Position numbers and translations under genes: made by a program. From Streptomyces albospinus (GTDB lineage Bacteria; Actinomycetota; Actinomycetes; Streptomycetales; Streptomycetaceae), in assembly GCF_014648695.1 (NCBI RefSeq), contig NZ_BMRP01000027.1:1-44275 (forward strand): a DNA stretch of 44,275 nt. Direction: 5' to 3'. Positions 41,329 to 44,275 of this stretch are shown here, in pieces (position 1 is the stretch's first letter; the number at the start of each line of letters is the position of its first letter). The notes beneath the pieces were generated by a model. It saw only the letters and a list, made by a program, of their open reading frames with translations. It was not told the origin of the DNA and did not search any database.

Positions 41329-42984
41329 ATGCGCCGCGAGGTGAAGTACGGGCTGATCGGCGGATCGGTGGCCCTGGTGATGGGAGTCGTAGGCGGCTTC
41401 ACGCTGTTCGGCGGCTCGGACGGGTCGTCGCCGCAGGCGGTCAGGTCGGCGGATGCCAAGTCCGGCGACGGCGGCAGCAAGGTGCCGACCGGCCCGCTGA
41501 CGGCCAAGGAAGTGAACACGACCGCACAGGCGTTCCTGACCGCCTGGCAGTCCGGCGACGTGGCCAAGGCCGCCGCACTGACGGACAATCCGGACGCCGC
41601 CAAGAGCGCGCTCCAGAACTTCGCCGCGCAGGCGAAGTTCTCGAAGGTGACGCTGAAGCCCGGCACACCGTCCGGCGACAAGGTGCCGTACACGGTCGGC
41701 ACCCAGATCGACTACAAGTCCGTCAAGACGCCCTTCTCGTACGGCTCCACGATGACCCTCCAGCGCGACAAGACCACCGGCAAGCCGCAGGTCGCCTGGC
41801 AGCCGTCGACGCTCTACCCGGGCCTGGGCAAGGGCGACGAGCTGCGCACCGGCGAGGCCGAGGCGCCGCCGATCAAGGCCGTGGACCGCAACGGCACCGA
41901 GCTGACGGCCCAGGACCACCCGACGCTGGCCGGGGTGCTGGACAGCCTGCGCACCAAGTACGGCAGCAAGACCGACGGCAAGCCGGGCGCGGAGCTCTAC
42001 GTCCACCGCGCCAAGGCCGCCGACAGCAACCAGCAGCAGCCCGACAAGACGCTCAAGGTGCTCTCCAAGGGCACCCCGGGCACCCTCAAGACCACCCTGG
42101 ACGCCAAGCTCCAGACGGCGGCCGAGAACGCGGTCAAGGGCAAGAAGCAGGCGTCCGCGGCGGCCGTCAAACCCAGCACCGGCGAGATCCTGGCCATCGC
42201 CAACTCCCCGGCGGACGGCTTCAACATGGCCACCCAGGGTTCGCTGGCGCCCGGCTCGACGATGAAGATCGTCACCTCCGCGCTGCTGATGGACAAGGGG
42301 ATCACCGCACCGGACAAGAAGGACCCCTGTCCCCAGTACGTCACGGTCGGCGGCTGGAAGTTCCAGAACCTGAACAAGTCCCAGATCCCGGACGGCACCT
42401 TCGCCGACAGCTTCGCCGCGTCCTGCAACAACGCCTTCATCGGCCACGCCAAGGACCTCGGCAACGACGATCTGACCAAGGAGGCCCAGAACGTCTTCGG
42501 CATCGGGCTGAACTGGAACACCGGGATCCCCACCTTCGACGGCACCGTGCCGGTGCAGAGCGACGCCCAGATGGCGGCCTCGCTGATCGGCCAGGGCGGG
42601 GTGCGGATGAACCCGCTGAACGTGGCCTCGATCGCCGCCACCGCCCAGTCCGGCTCCTTCCACCAGCCGTACATCGTGGCCCAGTCGCTGGACAACCGGA
42701 CGTTCGCCAAGGCCTCCGGCGCGATGAAGCCGGACACCGCCTCCAACCTGAAGGGGCTGATGAAGCTCACCGCGACGTCCGGTACGGGCGCCGAGGCGAT
42801 GCAGGGGATCAGCGGCGACATCGGCGCCAAGACCGGCTCCGCCGAGGTCGACAACCAGGACAAGCCCAACGCCTGGTTCGCCGCCTACCGCGATGACCTG
42901 GCCGCCGCGGCCGTCGTCCCGGCCAGCGGCCACGGCGGCACCAACGCGGGCCCGCTGGTCCGCGCCATCCTCACCGCCTACTGA
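41329..42984 (+). CDS. Penicillin-binding protein (class B type transpeptidase)
   Basis: This is a membrane-anchored D,D-transpeptidase for peptidoglycan cross-linking. The 551-residue product has an N-terminal membrane anchor (8-28, YGLIGGSVALVMGVVGGFTLF), an NTF2-like MecA_N domain (~58-180, TAQAFLTAWQSGDVAKAAALTDNPDAA), a dimerisation-type region, and the transpeptidase domain with S310-T-M-K313 (PGSTMKIV), S365-C-N367 (SCNNAF) and K501-T-G503 (GAKTGSAE). All three catalytic motifs are intact. The ATG at 41329 has GGGAGGGG upstream. I recall two such paralogues side by side in S. coelicolor; here only one is present. Confidence 0.93.
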   Translation: MRREVKYGLIGGSVALVMGVVGGFTLFGGSDGSSPQAVRSADAKSGDGGSKVPTGPLTAKEVNTTAQAFLTAWQSGDVAKAAALTDNPDAAKSALQNFAAQAKFSKVTLKPGTPSGDKVPYTVGTQIDYKSVKTPFSYGSTMTLQRDKTTGKPQVAWQPSTLYPGLGKGDELRTGEAEAPPIKAVDRNGTELTAQDHPTLAGVLDSLRTKYGSKTDGKPGAELYVHRAKAADSNQQQPDKTLKVLSKGTPGTLKTTLDAKLQTAAENAVKGKKQASAAAVKPSTGEILAIANSPADGFNMATQGSLAPGSTMKIVTSALLMDKGITAPDKKDPCPQYVTVGGWKFQNLNKSQIPDGTFADSFAASCNNAFIGHAKDLGNDDLTKEAQNVFGIGLNWNTGIPTFDGTVPVQSDAQMAASLIGQGGVRMNPLNVASIAATAQSGSFHQPYIVAQSLDNRTFAKASGAMKPDTASNLKGLMKLTATSGTGAEAMQGISGDIGAKTGSAEVDNQDKPNAWFAAYRDDLAAAAVVPASGHGGTNAGPLVRAILTAY

Positions 42985-42985
42985 G

Positions 42986-43023
42986 CCGGGTGGACGCCCC
43001 GTTACGACGAGGTGTCCACCGGC
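42986..43023 (+). terminator. Probable hairpin after the PBP gene
   Basis: GGTGGAC (42989-42995) and GTCCACC (43014-43020) pair, with CCGG flanks extending the stem by a bulge. The loop is long (18 nt), so the call is moderate. Confidence 0.45.
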
Positions 43024-43070
43024 TGGATTTCGTTCGCATGGCCCGTACAGCTTTCGCTAGCGTGCGGGCC

Positions 43071-43265
43071 ATGTGCGATTCCCCGCCCGACACCGCGACC
43101 GCCCACCCCCGCTTCGCCGACGCGCCGGCCGGTCCGGGCCCGGCCGCCAAGGCCCTGACGTTCGCCCCGGCCCCCCGTACCGCCACTGCGGCCGGCCGGG
43201 CCCCCGAGCCCCTGACCGGGTCCGCGCAGGGCCGCGCGGCGGACGTGCGCGAGCGCACCTCGTGA
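43071..43265 (+). CDS. Possible small leader protein coupled to the EamA gene
   Basis: A 64-residue frame starts at the ATG at 43071 (MCDSPPDTATAHPRF) and ends with a TGA that overlaps the GTG of the next gene by 4 bp (GTGA), as real coupled genes do. TAGCGT (43058-43063) ends 7 nt before the ATG, suggesting a leaderless start. The sequence is Ala/Pro-rich and resembles no family I know. Against it: composition is what chance frames in this DNA produce. The frame also opens at 42990. Confidence 0.4.
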   Translation: MCDSPPDTATAHPRFADAPAGPGPAAKALTFAPAPRTATAAGRAPEPLTGSAQGRAADVRERTS

Positions 43266-44110
43266 CGCCGCTGGTCGTGGCGGCGGTCCTGCTGGCCGCC
43301 GTCACCCACGCCAGCTGGAACGCCATCGCCCACGGGATACGCGACCAGTTGCTGGCCTTCACCCTGGTCGGCGGCGGCGGAGCGGTCTGCGGTGCGCTGC
43401 TGGCCGGCTGCACGCCACTGCCGGCCGCCGGGGCCTGGCCGTATCTGGTCGCGTCCTCGGTGCTGCACATCGTCTATCAGGCCCTGCTGATGCAGTCGTT
43501 CCGGCTGGGCGACTTCGGCCAGATGTATCCGATCGCCCGCGGCACCGCGCCACTGGTCGTCACGGTCCTCGCCGCCGTCTTCGTGCACGAGGTCCCGGAC
43601 GGCTTGGCGCTGGCGGGTGTCGCGCTGGCGTCCGTGGGGCTGGTCGGGCTGGCCCTGTGGGGCATCCGGGGCTCCGGCACCCGGCCGCACTGGCCCGCGA
43701 TAGCCGCCGCCCTCGCCACCGGACTGTCCATCGCCTCGTACACCACCGTCGACGGCCTGGGAGTCCGCGCCTCCGGGACCCCGGTGGGCTACATCGGCTG
43801 GCTGATGATCCTCCAGGGGCTGATCATCCCGGCGTACGCGCTCGCCGTCCGGCGCGGCCAACTCCTCGGCCAGCTACGCCCGTTCGCGCTGCGCGGGCTG
43901 TTCGGCTCGGTGCTCTCGGTCTTCGCGTACGGGCTGGTGCTGTGGGCGCAGACCCGCGCGCCGCTGGCGCCGATCGCGGCACTGCGCGAGTCGTCGATCA
44001 TCGTCGGCGCCGCGATCGGCACACTGTTCTTCAAGGAGCGCTTCGGCCTGCCGCGGATCGCGGCGGCGGGGCTGATGGTGGCGGGGATCGGGCTGATGCT
44101 AGCGGGCTAA
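43262..44110 (+). CDS. EamA/DMT-superfamily membrane transporter
   Basis: The 282-residue product starts at a GTG at 43262 (MTPLVVAAVLLAAVTHASWNAIAHGI). It has ten predicted membrane helices in two EamA repeats: N-terminal half with LLAAVTHASWNA and YQALLMQSFRLGDFGQMYPIARGTAPLVVTVLA, and a second half with LSIASYTTVDGLGVRASG, FGSVLSVFAYGLVLWAQTRAPLAPIAALRESSIIVGAAIGTLFFKERFGLPRIAAAGLMVAGI. The ALRESS..FFKERFG ending is typical of the drug/metabolite transporter superfamily. Substrate is unknown; amino acids or drugs are usual. It follows a candidate small frame with a 4-bp overlap. Confidence 0.88.
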   Translation: MTPLVVAAVLLAAVTHASWNAIAHGIRDQLLAFTLVGGGGAVCGALLAGCTPLPAAGAWPYLVASSVLHIVYQALLMQSFRLGDFGQMYPIARGTAPLVVTVLAAVFVHEVPDGLALAGVALASVGLVGLALWGIRGSGTRPHWPAIAAALATGLSIASYTTVDGLGVRASGTPVGYIGWLMILQGLIIPAYALAVRRGQLLGQLRPFALRGLFGSVLSVFAYGLVLWAQTRAPLAPIAALRESSIIVGAAIGTLFFKERFGLPRIAAAGLMVAGIGLMLAG

Positions 44111-44121
44111 CGCCCGGGGGG

Positions 44122-44275
44122 CTTCCCACGTTGTCGGGTTTCCCGCCGTTCCGCTGCGCTTGGCGGGCTTCCCCACGTTGTCGGGTTTCCCGCCGTGCGG
44201 GGTGCGGTGTTTCCCGCCTTCGGCGGGTGGGTGGGGTGTGTGGGGCGGTGCCCCTCGGTCGTCTTTGGTGCCGGG
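44122..44275. repeat. Repeat-rich intergenic end of the window
   Basis: CACGTTGTCGGGTTTCCCGC plus CGT occurs twice (44127-44149 and 44174-44196), each followed by cccgcc-type words. CCCGCC-TTC-GGCGGG (44213-44227) is a compact hairpin that probably terminates the EamA gene. No coding frame is visible to the window end. Confidence 0.7.

Noticed and set aside
41329..42984. PBP as a truncated or inactive paralogue
   Set aside because: Membrane anchor, MecA_N-like domain and all three active-site motifs (STMK, SCN, KTG) are present in the right order.

Overview
The window is chromosomal DNA of a Streptomyces or very close relative. It is strongly GC-rich with third-position G/C bias, GTG starts are frequent, many adjacent genes overlap by 1-4 bp, and the core gene order (glmU-prs-rplY-pth, ppc, galTEK, tatD / rpfB-ksgA-ispE, rsmI / protein mannosyltransferase / PBP) is the one I remember from Streptomyces chromosomes. 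No integrase, transposase, rRNA or CRISPR array is visible. Both ends of the window cut into context: a gene runs off the left edge and the right edge lies in a repeat-rich intergenic stretch.

Region by region. (1) 1-2935: two stand-alone polymorphic-toxin style units: an Imm35/YrhB-like partial gene, a WHH-nuclease domain fused to a SUKH immunity domain, and a YwqJ-type deaminase followed by a SUKH-3 immunity gene. (2) 3027-4466: an orphan NarL-type sensor histidine kinase. (3) 4774-9605: tRNA-Gln(UUG), terminator, glmU, prs, rplY/ctc, pth and a small membrane protein, which are cell-wall precursor, PRPP and translation housekeeping. (4) 9693-14441: ppc on the minus strand, then a fatty-acid desaturase and its TetR regulator behind a long palindromic operator. 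(5) 14591-16111: divergent tam (trans-aconitate methyltransferase) and a TamR-like MarR regulator sharing an operator. (6) 16200-19910: SDR dehydrogenase and GH42 beta-galactosidase, convergent with an orphan LuxR-type response regulator. (7) 20156-25756: the Leloir operon galTEK with overlapping genes, divergent from a sodium/sugar symporter and a small membrane protein, so beta-galactoside hydrolysis, galactose uptake and galactose catabolism sit together. (8) 25723-28407: an orphan response regulator with a degenerate receiver, and an ABC-F ATPase. (9) 28593-33545: an accessory-looking block: Uma2-like nuclease, DUF397 protein, an XRE/DUF5753 regulator carrying the only TTA codon I found in the window, a winged-helix/zinc-ribbon protein coupled to a second Uma2-like gene, and a secreted protein. 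(10) 33654-44110: ispE, ksgA and rpfB in a tightly overlapped operon, tatD, a zinc-ribbon protein, rsmI, protein O-mannosyltransferase, a penicillin-binding protein and an EamA-type transporter.

The most noteworthy signals are the secretion-less toxin/immunity cluster with a single-polypeptide nuclease-SUKH fusion, the XRE-DUF397-Uma2 block with its TTA codon and unusual divergent control region (three alternating complementary half-sites at 30392-30433), and a GTGGGGGAGGAGCCG element found inside both the GH42 gene and galT, as an in-frame insertion in one and a 24-bp tandem expansion in the other. Functional calls rest on motifs read by eye. No database search was possible.
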